In this document: positions 1 through 8,461 of the stretch, in pieces
Numbering within the stretch: the first letter of the stretch is position 1
Layout of the letters: the number at the start of each line of letters is the position of its first letter
Origin: JAOUGY01 sp963785075
GTDB lineage: Bacteria; Actinomycetota; Acidimicrobiia; Spongiisociales; ZC4RG35
Direction of reading: 5' to 3'
DNA length: 64,000 nt
NCBI GenBank assembly: GCA_963785075.1
Contig: CAWATW010000001.1
Coordinates: 124,001 to 188,000 of the forward strand
Notes under the pieces: model-generated
What the model saw: the letters and a program-made list of their open reading frames with translations, nothing else
The model's database searches: none
What the model was told of the DNA's origin: nothing
Position numbers and translations under genes: made by a program

Positions 1-37
1 TCGGCGCCGATCCGGATCCGATCGATCCCCGGCTTCC

Positions 38-1489
38 ATGAACGAGCCTCAGCGGCTCCATCCGCTCACGCTTGTGCTCGGTCCGCTTCGAGTCCTACGA
101 GGCTGGCTCGTCCCGCTCGTCATCGCCTTTGCCATCGGCCGAGGTGGGGGAGTAGAGAGCCTCGCCGACTTCGCCTTCGTGTTCGCGCTCGTCGGGTTCG
201 GTGTCCTCCGCCAGGTGCTCGAGGTCGTCAGGGTCCGGTGGTGGATGGACGGAGAGGCATTCCAGATGCGGGTGGGGATCCTCCAGCTCGAGTCGCGGTC
301 GGTTCCGATCGAGCGCATCCAGAATGTCGACATCACCGAGCCACTCATCGCACGATTCCTGGGTCTGGCAGAGGTCAAGATCGAGACGGCAGGTTCCGGT
401 GGAGGAGACTTGGCCCTCCGTTACATCTCGCTGACCCAGGCCCAGGAGCTCAGAGAGGCCCTGATCGCACGAGCAGGAGTGGCAGGCGGGGGAGAGCAGC
501 GGGCGGTCGAGACGCTGGTCCAAACCGATCTGGGGGAGTTGTTGATCGCCGGAGCGACCGCCAACCGGATCGGAGCCCTGCTGGTGCTGATGGGGGCGGC
601 GTGGGGATGGGCGCTCGAGGTGGGCGTCGATCCCCAGGATGCGCTCACCGGTGCCGGCGACGTCGTCGTGGACACGAACCCGGTGGCGCTGGCAGGTCTT
701 GCGCTGGTGACGATGGTCCTCGTCGGATGGGTCGTGTCGATCGGCGCCACCGTGCTCCGGTACCACGGCTTTCTGCTCACCCAGGACGGCGAGGACCTTC
801 GGCGGGAGCACGGCCTCCTCAGCCGGTCGTCCGGACTCATCCCACTGAAGCGTGTGCAGGCGGTGCGCATCGAGCGACCCTGGCTGCGGAGGGTCTTCCA
901 CCGGGCCTCGATCGTGGCCGACACGGCAGGGTCGGTGGCCGCCGCCACGGATACCGGGTCGGGGGTGGTGGCGCCCATCATCGGAGACGGCGCGGTGGCA
1001 CGATTGGCCGAACGCGTGCTGGGCATTCCCATTCCCCCTCCAGAGATGCTCCTCTCGGTCAGCCGGTTGGCCATCCGACGAGGGTTCGTCAGGGTGGCGG
1101 TGCCGATCGGGTTCGCCACGTTGGCGCTGTTGGCCTTCAGGCCCCGGGTGGCCTGGGCGCCGCTGCTGCTTCTCCCGTTGGCGTACGGGTGGGCCTTGCT
1201 TCGCTACCGATCGCTCGCCTATCGAGTCGACGGTCGTCTGGTGATGGCGCAGGCCGGCGTGTTGACTCGTCGACAGTGGTTGGTGCCCACGGCCAAGGTT
1301 CAGTCCACGGTGGTGCGATCCTCGTTGTTCCAGCGAAGACTCGGGTTGGCGACCTTGTCGCTCGACACGGCAGGGCCCGGCACACGAAAGGTGACGGTGA
1401 TCGACCTCCCGGTCGACGACGCACGGTCGATCGCAGCCGACCTCTCGGCGTTGTCTGCTCTCACGGGTCTCGACTCCGACGGTGTGTGA
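38..1489 (+). CDS. PH domain-containing membrane protein (YdbT/bPH2 family)
   Basis: This 483-residue integral membrane protein resembles the YdbT-like family built from repeated bacterial PH (bPH2, DUF304) modules. Hydrophobic segments near residues 20-60, 185-245 and 350-385 alternate with soluble stretches containing the typical bPH2 signatures, 'PIERIQNVDI' near residue 90, 'PLKRVQAVRIERP' near 270 and 'PTAKVQSTVVR' near 430, so about three PH modules are visible. The role of the family is poorly defined, although Bacillus YdbS/YdbT have been linked to resistance to amylolysin-like lantibiotics. The start is the ATG at 38. The gene converges on a histidine kinase gene. Family assignment is firm, function is not. 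Confidence 0.8.
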   Translation: MNEPQRLHPLTLVLGPLRVLRGWLVPLVIAFAIGRGGGVESLADFAFVFALVGFGVLRQVLEVVRVRWWMDGEAFQMRVGILQLESRSVPIERIQNVDITEPLIARFLGLAEVKIETAGSGGGDLALRYISLTQAQELREALIARAGVAGGGEQRAVETLVQTDLGELLIAGATANRIGALLVLMGAAWGWALEVGVDPQDALTGAGDVVVDTNPVALAGLALVTMVLVGWVVSIGATVLRYHGFLLTQDGEDLRREHGLLSRSSGLIPLKRVQAVRIERPWLRRVFHRASIVADTAGSVAAATDTGSGVVAPIIGDGAVARLAERVLGIPIPPPEMLLSVSRLAIRRGFVRVAVPIGFATLALLAFRPRVAWAPLLLLPLAYGWALLRYRSLAYRVDGRLVMAQAGVLTRRQWLVPTAKVQSTVVRSSLFQRRLGLATLSLDTAGPGTRKVTVIDLPVDDARSIAADLSALSALTGLDSDGV

Positions 1490-1490
1490 A

Positions 1491-1505
1491 TCACGGGTCC
1501 CGTGA
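1491..1505. terminator. perfect palindrome between convergent genes
   Basis: TCACGGG-T-CCCGTGA forms a perfect 7-bp palindrome two bases after the upstream stop codon and before the convergent kinase stop. It could act as a short bidirectional terminator, but the loop is one base and there is no T-tract, so this is weak. Confidence 0.3.
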
Positions 1506-1579
1506 CAGGTCGAGCACCGTGCGACGTGCGTGGGTGGGCGCTCGTTCGGAGCCGAGCCTTCCACGTCACGCGGGTTCTC

Positions 1580-3256
1580 TCACTCGCGTGGCAGTACGAG
1601 TGTGAAGCAGGATCCACCCAGCAGTTGTGAGCGTCGGTACTCCACGTACCCGCCGTGGGCTTTGGCGACGGCGTCGACGACGGCGAGCCCGATTCCGGAG
1701 CCTTGCACCTGGGAGTCGAGGCGATGGGTGCCACGCTCGAAGTGCTCCCAGATCACCTCGCGGTACCGATATGGCACACCGGGACCGTCGTCGTGGACTT
1801 CGATCATCAACAGACGATCGGTCGCCTGAACATCCACGATGCACTGTCCGTTGCCGTACCGGATTGCATTCGACAAGTAGTTGTTGATCGCCTGGCGGAG
1901 CCGATCCGGGTCCGCCATCAAGGACACACCGGTCAGGCCGCGACGTTGAACCGTGCCGGTCTGGAGGTCCGCCGCTGCTGCATCGATCACGTCGTCGAGC
2001 TCGATGTTCCGCGCTCTCAGCTTCAGCCCGGCGCGACTGTTCCTCGACAGAAGGATCAGATCTTCGACCATGCGAGCCATGTACCGGGTCTGGTCCAGAG
2101 CGATCCCGGCGAGCTCCCCTCGTTCCTCCGCCGGCAACTGGTCGCCGTGACTCTCGATCAGCTCGAGCGACGCCAGTATTGCGGTCACAGGCGTCCGTAC
2201 CTCGTGGCTGATCGACGCCACGAGCTCGCGGCGCTGGGTCTCGAGCGAAATGCGGTTCTCGCGCAGTGCGACGGCCTGGCGGATGAGGACGAGAAGGATG
2301 ACGAGCGCCACGCCCACCGCGTACTCGAGCGACCGAGATTCGTCCACGAGCGAGATGATCGAAGCCGCTTCGAGACTGAGGACGGTCACCAGCGCCACGA
2401 CGATGACATACGGGAAGGCGGTGATGAGCCTCGGTGCGGCCGACCGCCGGATCTGGGGTTCCAGGACCCGGTCGGGGAGTATCGCCGTGACGGCGTAGGC
2501 GCTGACCGCCAGCAACGTGAGGCCCACCACCACGTGGTCCGGCTCGGTCGCCACCAGCGTGTCGGGCCGGGTGGCATCGAGGTAGACGAGGTCCACGATC
2601 ACTTGGATGGTCAAACCCGCAGAGAGCATCAGCATGCGACCGTCGAGCCTCACCGCGGTCCGGCGAACGGTGACCGTTATCACGCTGACCAACACCATCA
2701 GGTCGATCACCGGATAGAGCCGACCCATCGTCATCTGGTAGGTGCTCCCCGACGTCGCCGCCACGATGTCGCCCACGAAGAAGACCCACAAGAGCACGGC
2801 AATTCCCAGCCCACCGATGAGCCCGTCGAACGCCGTTTGCACCCGCAGCGCCTTGATCCCGCCGCCATGTGGCAGCTGGATGACCCCGATCATCCCGCAC
2901 AAGCTGGCGGTCAGGAAGAACAGGTCGGCGGCGCCGAAGCGGAGCTGCTCGGTGGCGAAGGTCGCTTCGGCAACGACGCTGACGATCAGCCCAACCGAAC
3001 CGACCAGGAGCCCGGCCGCCACCCATCTCCATCCCCGGCGTTCCATCTTCGAGAGGTGGAGGGCTCGCCTCCAGAGGACGGTACCGGAGGCGGTCATCAA
3101 CGCCCAGGCGACGGCAACACCGACCACCAGTTGCCATTCCGATCGCCCCCACACGACCACGGGCACGGAGACCAGAGCCGTCCCGACCACGTAGGGGACT
3201 GCTCGATGAAGCCGGGGTAGGGCGATCAAGCCCTCGCTGGGTACCACTGCCACCAT
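1580..3256 (-). CDS. multi-pass membrane sensor histidine kinase
   Basis: The 558-residue protein has about nine hydrophobic segments in residues 15-325, then a HisKA domain with the H-box 'SISHEVRTP' (phosphoacceptor His near residue 349) and a HATPase_c domain. The N-box 'NYLSNAIRYGNG', G1 box 'DDGPGVP' and G2 box 'GSGIGLAV' are all present, so it should autophosphorylate. The N-terminal half resembles the polytopic MASE-like sensory regions of other actinobacterial kinases and contains no recognised ligand domain. No response regulator is adjacent, so it is an orphan kinase. It is transcribed divergently from leuS across an 83-bp gap. The signal it detects is unknown. Confidence 0.85.
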   Translation of the reverse strand: MVAVVPSEGLIALPRLHRAVPYVVGTALVSVPVVVWGRSEWQLVVGVAVAWALMTASGTVLWRRALHLSKMERRGWRWVAAGLLVGSVGLIVSVVAEATFATEQLRFGAADLFFLTASLCGMIGVIQLPHGGGIKALRVQTAFDGLIGGLGIAVLLWVFFVGDIVAATSGSTYQMTMGRLYPVIDLMVLVSVITVTVRRTAVRLDGRMLMLSAGLTIQVIVDLVYLDATRPDTLVATEPDHVVVGLTLLAVSAYAVTAILPDRVLEPQIRRSAAPRLITAFPYVIVVALVTVLSLEAASIISLVDESRSLEYAVGVALVILLVLIRQAVALRENRISLETQRRELVASISHEVRTPVTAILASLELIESHGDQLPAEERGELAGIALDQTRYMARMVEDLILLSRNSRAGLKLRARNIELDDVIDAAAADLQTGTVQRRGLTGVSLMADPDRLRQAINNYLSNAIRYGNGQCIVDVQATDRLLMIEVHDDGPGVPYRYREVIWEHFERGTHRLDSQVQGSGIGLAVVDAVAKAHGGYVEYRRSQLLGGSCFTLVLPRE

Positions 3257-3265
3257 TGAATCGTC

Positions 3266-3279
3266 GGCATCTGTATGCC
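3266..3279. promoter_or_regulatory. short inverted repeat in the kinase/leuS divergent promoter
   Basis: GGCAT-CTGT-ATGCC is a perfect inverted repeat with 5-bp arms, lying 10 bp from the kinase start codon. Its position would suit an operator for the kinase gene. No regulator can be assigned. Confidence 0.3.
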
Positions 3280-3325
3280 ATCTCTATAGCTGATATTGGC
3301 CTTCGAGACCGGGCACCCGGCCTAT

Positions 3326-3331
3326 TACCCT
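3326..3331 (+). promoter_or_regulatory. TACCCT, candidate -10 hexamer of a leaderless leuS transcript
   Basis: A TANNNT hexamer ends 8 nt before the leuS ATG. If used, transcription would begin at or next to the start codon. The same arrangement recurs at several genes in this window. No convincing -35 element is visible. Confidence 0.35.
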
Positions 3332-3339
3332 CGCGGGCG

Positions 3340-6081
3340 ATGCACTACGACCACCGTGAGATCGAGCCTCGTTGGCAGGCCGAATGGGACGAAGAAGGGC
3401 TGTATCGATCAGAGGTCGATTGGTCCCGTCCGAAGCACTACGCGTTGACGATGCTCCCGTATCCCTCAGGGGATCTCCACATCGGCCATTGGTTCGCCAT
3501 GACGCCTTCCGATGCCCGGGCGCGATACATGCGGATGAAGGGACACAATGTTCTCTTCCCGATGGGCTTCGACGCCTTCGGGCTACCTGCGGAGAACGCC
3601 GCTGTCCAACGCGGCATTCATCCGGCCAAGTGGACGTGGGAGAACATCGGTCGGATGCGAGAGCAGCTCCGGTCGATGGGAGCGATGTTCGACTGGGAGC
3701 GTGAGGCGATCAGCTGCGAGCCGTCGTACTACCGGTGGACCGAATGGTTCTTCAAGAAGATGTGGGAGCACGGAATCGCCTACCGGGGCGAGGCGATGGT
3801 CAATTGGTCACCCACGCTGCAGACGGTCCTCGCCAACGAGCAAGTGATCGACGGCAAGGACGAGCGTACCGGCCAGCCGGTCGTCCAGAAGATGATGGAG
3901 CAGTGGTTCTTCGCCATCACGAAATACGCCGATGAGCTTCTCGGGTACGGGGCGTCCGACTGGCCGGAGGCGATCATGACGATGCAGTCCAACTGGATCG
4001 GGCGCTCCGAGGGCGCCAAGGTCGAGTTCCGGACCGAGGGCGGTGCCCCGATCGTCGTCTTCACCACGAGGCCGGACACGTTGTGGGGTGCCACGTTCAT
4101 GGTGCTGGCGCCGGAACATCCGCTGGTGGACGAGATCACGTCCGAGGAGCAGCGAGCCGCCGTCGAGGCGTATCGGATCGCAGCCGCCAAGCGGACCGAG
4201 TTGGAGCGGCTCGAATCCGAGGAGCAGAAGACCGGTGTGTTCACCGGCGGTCATGCGATCAATCCCGTCAACGGCGAGAGGGTCCCGGTGTGGATCGCCG
4301 ACTACGTGCTGTTCTCCTATGGCACCGGTGCGATCATGGCGGTCCCGGCGCACGATCAGCGTGACTTCGACTTCGCACGCAAGTTCGGGCTCGAGATCCG
4401 GCCGGTGATCCAACCCGAAGGGTCGGCCGCCATGACCGGAGACGACATGTCGGAGGCATACGCCGGGCCCGGGGTCATGGTCGGGAGCGGCCCGATCGAC
4501 GGTGTCGAAGCCACAGACGCCAAGGGACGCGCCAATCCGTCGATCGCAGCAACCATCGACTGGCTGGTGGAGCACGACCTGGGCGAGGAGGCCATCAACT
4601 ACCGGCTTCGCGACTGGTTGATCTCCCGGCAGCGGTACTGGGGCTCCCCGATTCCGATGGTGCACCGGGCCGACGGCCGGGTGGAGGCGGTACCGGACGA
4701 GGATCTGCCCGTGGTGCTGCCTGAGGACGTCGTGTTCGAAGGCCGCAGCCCGCTCGCCGAAGACGAGGCGTTCATGGCCGCAATCGACAGCGACGGCAAC
4801 CCGGCACGGCGGGAGACCGACACGATGGACACCTTCATGTGCTCGTCGTGGTACTGGTTCCGGTATCTCTCGCCGGGCTACGACGATGCTCCCTTCGACC
4901 CGGAGGAGGCGGCCTATTGGCTCCCGGTCGACACCTACACTGGCGGCGCCGAACATGCCGTGATGCATCTCTTGTACGCCCGCTTCTTCGTGAAGGCGAT
5001 GAGGGACATGGGCGTCTTCGACGACACCATCCGGATCATCGAAGAACATGACCACGATCCGCAGGGCCGGTTCGACGAGCCCTTCATGATGGTTCGCAAC
5101 CAGGGCCAGGTCCTCGGTGAGGAGCGGGAGGGCGATCGTCTCGTCGTCGACGGGGAAAGGGTGGACGGTCGCGTCGTGGCGACCTCCGTGCGGGTGGACC
5201 CCGGTGCCGGAGCCGAAGCCGGACTCGTGGTAGGCGAGCTGATCAGACGGACCGAAGCCACACTGCAGGTGATGACCGCAGACGGGACCGTCACCGTCGA
5301 GGTTCCTGCCACGGCAACCCTCGAGATCCCCGCGATCCCCGGCGACAACGACGTCAATCAGCTCAAGCACCATCTCGACGTACAGCGGATGTCGAAGTCG
5401 AAAGGCAACGTGATCAGTCCGGACGACCTCGTACGGCGTTATGGGGCGGACACGGTCAGGACGTATCTGATGTTCGCATTCGAGTGGCAGAAGGGCGGCC
5501 CCTGGGACTCGAGAGGGATCGTCGGCGCAAGGCGTTTCATCGAGGACGTGTGGCGTATCGGGACGCTGGAATACCGACCGCAGACCGTGTCCTCCGACGC
5601 GGACAAGGGTCTGCGTCGTCTCACCCACCAGACCATGCAGAAGGTCGATGCCGACATGGTCGACTTCAAGTGGAACACGGCGGTGGCCGCGCTGATGTCG
5701 CTGAGGAATCGCATTCTCGACGCAGCCAAGTCCGAAGACGTGTCCGAGGATGCGTGGAAAGAGGCCGTCGACACGTTGTTGAAGCTCCTGGCACCAATAG
5801 CACCCCACATCACCGAGGAACTGTGGCGTCGCGACCATGAGACGTCGATCCACCGCGAGTCGTGGCCGGAGGCCGACCCCGAGGTCGCTCGCGACGAAGT
5901 GGTCACCATGGTCGTTCAGGTCAACGGGAAGGTGAGGGACCGGCTCGAGGTACCGGCCGACATCTCCGCCGAGGACGCCGAGTCGCTCGCACTCGGCTCG
6001 GAGAAGATCAAGTCGTACACGGAGTCGGGTGTGAAGAAGGTGATCACCCGACCACCCAATCTGGTCAACGTCGTGGTTTGA
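3340..6081 (+). CDS. leuS: leucine--tRNA ligase
   Basis: This is a class I aminoacyl-tRNA synthetase of about 913 residues that charges tRNA-Leu. The catalytic signature HIGH ('DLHIGHW', near residue 47) and the KMSKS loop ('QRMSKSKGNV', near 685) are intact. The CP1 editing domain is recognisable from 'TTRPDTLWGATF' and 'AVPAHDQRDFDFA', so mischarged tRNA can be hydrolysed. A beta-rich insertion of about 75 residues precedes KMSKS, at the site of the leucine-specific domain. The ATG at 3340 is preferred over one 28 codons upstream because homology starts at 'MHYDHREIEPRWQ' and the upstream part is unlike any LeuS. Confidence 0.97.
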   Translation: MHYDHREIEPRWQAEWDEEGLYRSEVDWSRPKHYALTMLPYPSGDLHIGHWFAMTPSDARARYMRMKGHNVLFPMGFDAFGLPAENAAVQRGIHPAKWTWENIGRMREQLRSMGAMFDWEREAISCEPSYYRWTEWFFKKMWEHGIAYRGEAMVNWSPTLQTVLANEQVIDGKDERTGQPVVQKMMEQWFFAITKYADELLGYGASDWPEAIMTMQSNWIGRSEGAKVEFRTEGGAPIVVFTTRPDTLWGATFMVLAPEHPLVDEITSEEQRAAVEAYRIAAAKRTELERLESEEQKTGVFTGGHAINPVNGERVPVWIADYVLFSYGTGAIMAVPAHDQRDFDFARKFGLEIRPVIQPEGSAAMTGDDMSEAYAGPGVMVGSGPIDGVEATDAKGRANPSIAATIDWLVEHDLGEEAINYRLRDWLISRQRYWGSPIPMVHRADGRVEAVPDEDLPVVLPEDVVFEGRSPLAEDEAFMAAIDSDGNPARRETDTMDTFMCSSWYWFRYLSPGYDDAPFDPEEAAYWLPVDTYTGGAEHAVMHLLYARFFVKAMRDMGVFDDTIRIIEEHDHDPQGRFDEPFMMVRNQGQVLGEEREGDRLVVDGERVDGRVVATSVRVDPGAGAEAGLVVGELIRRTEATLQVMTADGTVTVEVPATATLEIPAIPGDNDVNQLKHHLDVQRMSKSKGNVISPDDLVRRYGADTVRTYLMFAFEWQKGGPWDSRGIVGARRFIEDVWRIGTLEYRPQTVSSDADKGLRRLTHQTMQKVDADMVDFKWNTAVAALMSLRNRILDAAKSEDVSEDAWKEAVDTLLKLLAPIAPHITEELWRRDHETSIHRESWPEADPEVARDEVVTMVVQVNGKVRDRLEVPADISAEDAESLALGSEKIKSYTESGVKKVITRPPNLVNVVV

Positions 6082-6085
6082 CGCC

Positions 6086-6475
6086 GTGTACCGGCCATCG
6101 ACCATCTTGCGGTCCGCCGGCATCGATCCCGACGGCGTAGGTGCGTCCTGCGGCCTCTCCGACACCGATCGCACACCGGTCCGCCCCGCTCCCCGGTGGC
6201 TCACGCGGCTCTGGCGCGGACCCGTCGCCGCCATGACGGTGCCCTGGGCGATCTATGTGCGGATGGACGTCTTGACGGGCGATCGCCCGACCCTCGCCCG
6301 GTTGCTCACACACGAGCTGGTGCACGTCCGACAATGGGCGGAACTCGGTCCGGTCCGGTTCACCGTGGAGTACCTGAGCGGGTATCTGGCCGGTCGGCGG
6401 CAGGGTCTGGACCATCAGCGGGCGTATCTGGCGATCCCCCTGGAACGAGAGGCGCGCTCCATCTCCGGACACTGA
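6086..6475 (+). CDS. small HExxH metallopeptidase-like protein
   Basis: This 129-residue protein starts with GTG four bases after the leuS stop and is probably co-transcribed with it. Residues 75-82 read 'THELVHVR', a HExxH zinc motif (H76, E77, H80), and a downstream Glu in 'IPLEREA' (about 120-122) could be the third ligand, as in DUF4157-type minigluzincins. No signal peptide or clear membrane span is present. Small actinobacterial proteins of this kind are annotated DUF4157-like, and no substrate is known. The N-terminal 35 residues look poorly ordered. It may be an inactive metallopeptidase fold, and catalytic activity is inference. Confidence 0.6.
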   Translation: MYRPSTILRSAGIDPDGVGASCGLSDTDRTPVRPAPRWLTRLWRGPVAAMTVPWAIYVRMDVLTGDRPTLARLLTHELVHVRQWAELGPVRFTVEYLSGYLAGRRQGLDHQRAYLAIPLEREARSISGH

Positions 6476-6489
6476 CCCGACCGGAGCGC

Positions 6490-7308
6490 TCACTCGATGA
6501 CGACGCCGGACAGATCGTCCTCGCTCTTCGGAAACCGGAGGTCCATCGACTCCAGGGTCTCGACCAGCACCGAAGACACCACGAGGTCTCGGTACCACTT
6601 TCGGTCGGCCGGCACCACGTACCAGGGCGCCCACTCGGTCGACGTCTCGGTCAGCATCTCGGCGAAAGCCGCCTGGTACTCCTCCCAGCGTTGGCGTTCA
6701 TCTAGGTCTCCCAACGAGAACTTCCAGTGCTTCGCCGGATTGTCGAGCCTGGCCTGCAGTCGTTCTCGTTGTTCTTCCTTCGAGATGTGGAGGAAGAACT
6801 TGACGATCGTCGTTCCCTCATCGGCCAACAGGCGTTCGAACTCGTTGATGTGGCGGTAGCGCTTCGACCAACGTTCCTGCGGGACCAGATCGTGCACACG
6901 CACGACCAGAACGTCCTCGTAGTGAGACCGGTTGAAGATCGTCATCTCGCCATCACCGGGTACGTGCCTGTGCACACGCCACAGGTAGTCGTGAGCGAGC
7001 TCGATGTCGGTCGGCTTCTTGAACGACGCCACCTTGACACCTTGGGGGTTCACCCCGTCGAAGACGTTGCGGATCGTTCCGTCCTTGCCGCCCGTGTCGG
7101 TGGCCTGGAGGACGATGAGCAGGCGGTGCCGGCCCTCGGCGTAGAAGACCTCCTGAAGATCCTCCAGACGATGGTTGAGTTCGTCATGGAGGCGGCGTCC
7201 GTCCTTCTTGGCACCTTCGTAATCCCCGGTGCTCCTGGGGTCGCGCTCGGAGAGGTCGACGGTGGTGCCGGGGGAGATCCGGTGGCGTGCGGTTGCGATC
7301 GGTGTCAT
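6490..7308 (-). CDS. ppk2: polyphosphate kinase 2 family protein
   Basis: The protein is about 272 residues and belongs to the PPK2 family, which transfers phosphate between polyphosphate and nucleotides. The Walker A-like loop 'QATDTGGKDGTI', the following 'FDGVNPQGVKVASFKKP', the Walker B-like 'NRSHYEDVLVVRV' and the lid helix 'FLHISKEEQRERL' are all visible. It is a single-domain enzyme, similar to the class that phosphorylates AMP and/or ADP, but nucleotide preference cannot be read from sequence. The ATG at 7308 is preferred because residues before it are not conserved. It converges with the small HExxH gene and is divergent from a receiver gene. Confidence 0.92.
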   Translation of the reverse strand: MTPIATARHRISPGTTVDLSERDPRSTGDYEGAKKDGRRLHDELNHRLEDLQEVFYAEGRHRLLIVLQATDTGGKDGTIRNVFDGVNPQGVKVASFKKPTDIELAHDYLWRVHRHVPGDGEMTIFNRSHYEDVLVVRVHDLVPQERWSKRYRHINEFERLLADEGTTIVKFFLHISKEEQRERLQARLDNPAKHWKFSLGDLDERQRWEEYQAAFAEMLTETSTEWAPWYVVPADRKWYRDLVVSSVLVETLESMDLRFPKSEDDLSGVVIE

Positions 7309-7409
7309 GGCGGCACCGTACATCGAGGGCACACGGTTGTGGCGGAGAACGCTCAAGACCTCACTCAGAGTGACGATTCAATCATGACACTCCGCACGAA
7401 GGGGTCCTG

Positions 7410-7799
7410 ATGGAGGCACTTCACGAATCGGCGATCAGATCGATCGTCGTCGACGACGACCGGGACTTTCGGCTGTTGGTGCGGATCTGGATGGAGAAGA
7501 TCGGCCCGGGTCGGTACGAGGTCGTCGGTGAGGGCGGCACGGGCGACGAGTGCCTCGACCTGGTGGACAGGCTTCGCCCCGACCTGGTCCTCCTCGATCT
7601 GACGATGCCTCGAACCGATCCCTACGAAGTGATCCAGGACGTGGTCAGCCGCTACCCGGGGACCGACGTGATCGTGTTGTCGGGGTTCGACGCCGATGGC
7701 ATCGAGACCGCCGTGATCGCCTGTGGTGCGTTGGGGTATCTGGAGAAGTCGTCGAGCATCGCCAGGCTCCGCGAGCGCCTCGATCAGCTCATCGCCTGA
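7410..7799 (+). CDS. single-domain response regulator (CheY-like receiver)
   Basis: This is a 129-residue stand-alone receiver domain. The acidic pocket 'VVDDDRD' (residues 14-19), the phosphoacceptor Asp in 'LLDLTMP' (near 62), the Ser in 'IVLSGF' and the Lys in 'YLEKS' are all present, so it should be phosphorylatable. No output domain follows. A good Shine-Dalgarno (GAAGGGG, 7398-7404) precedes the ATG. The partner kinase is not adjacent, and the nearest candidates are the orphan kinases elsewhere in this window, which is speculative. Proteins of this type relay phosphate or act by protein-protein contact. Confidence 0.88.
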   Translation: MEALHESAIRSIVVDDDRDFRLLVRIWMEKIGPGRYEVVGEGGTGDECLDLVDRLRPDLVLLDLTMPRTDPYEVIQDVVSRYPGTDVIVLSGFDADGIETAVIACGALGYLEKSSSIARLRERLDQLIA

Positions 7800-7894
7800 G
7801 TCTGCTCGACCGTACGTCCCGCGGACCCCTGGACTGCACACCTCCGTTCCGATAGACACACGTCCGAGGGCTCGTGGGAGGGCCGGGGAGTGTC

Positions 7895-8461
7895 GTGGAC
7901 GATCGCACGTGGCGGATCGCCGGCGCCGTGGTGCTCGCACTGGCGGTCGCCGTCGGTGTGGGTATCGGGTTCCTCGGCGGGGCCGAGCCGCTTCCCCCCG
8001 AGTCGGTGGTACCCGCCGACCCTGCCGGCGCCGGGCAACCGGGGCCGGAGATCGTCGTTCACGTGGCGGGAGCGGTCGTCGAGCCTGGTCTCGTCCACCT
8101 CCCGCCGGATTCGAGGGTCGCAGATGCCATAGCCGCTGCTGGCGGACTGTCGATCGATGCCCTGGAGACGGCGATCAATCTGGCGGCACCATTGGCCGAC
8201 GGCGCACAGGTGGTGGTGCCATCGGCGACGGACGGCGCGGACGGAACGGGTGCGGCCGCCGACGACGGGCTCGTCCACGTGAACCAGGCCACCGCGGCGG
8301 ATCTCGAACGGCTGCCGGGTGTGGGTCCGGTGCTCGCCCAGCGGATCGTGGACCATCGAGACGACGATGGGCCCTTCCAGAGCGTCGAAGACCTGCTGGA
8401 TGTGCCCGGGATCGGGGAGTCGAAGCTCGCCGCCATGCGGGATCACCTTTCGATACCGTGA
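7895..8461 (+). CDS. comEA: ComEA-type DNA-binding competence protein
   Basis: The protein of about 188 residues has an N-terminal membrane anchor ('IAGAVVLALAVAVGVGIGFL'), a Pro/Ala spacer, an SLBB domain ('IVVHVAGAVVEPGLVHLP') and a C-terminal pair of helix-hairpin-helix motifs ('NQATAADLERLPGVGP' and 'LLDVPGIGESK'). In known competence systems ComEA holds incoming double-stranded DNA outside the membrane and hands it to ComEC, whose gene overlaps here by 4 nt (GTGA). The start may be GTG 7895, preceded by GGGGAG, or GTG 7874. No pilus genes lie in this window, so natural competence is only suggested. Confidence 0.92.
   Translation: MDDRTWRIAGAVVLALAVAVGVGIGFLGGAEPLPPESVVPADPAGAGQPGPEIVVHVAGAVVEPGLVHLPPDSRVADAIAAAGGLSIDALETAINLAAPLADGAQVVVPSATDGADGTGAAADDGLVHVNQATAADLERLPGVGPVLAQRIVDHRDDDGPFQSVEDLLDVPGIGESKLAAMRDHLSIP

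Noticed and set aside
95..1564. Long minus-strand open frame opposite the PH-domain gene
   Set aside because: Long antisense frames are expected in high-GC genes. The product is rich in His/Arg/Pro and resembles no protein, while the plus strand encodes clear bPH2 motifs.
3808..6234. 808-codon minus-strand open frame opposite leuS
   Set aside because: It is antisense to a complete LeuS with all catalytic motifs and shows no family features of its own.
7723..8457. In-frame extension upstream of comEC
   Set aside because: The extension overlaps comEA in another frame and is Arg/Gly-rich. The GTG at 8458 overlapping the comEA stop fits the family start.
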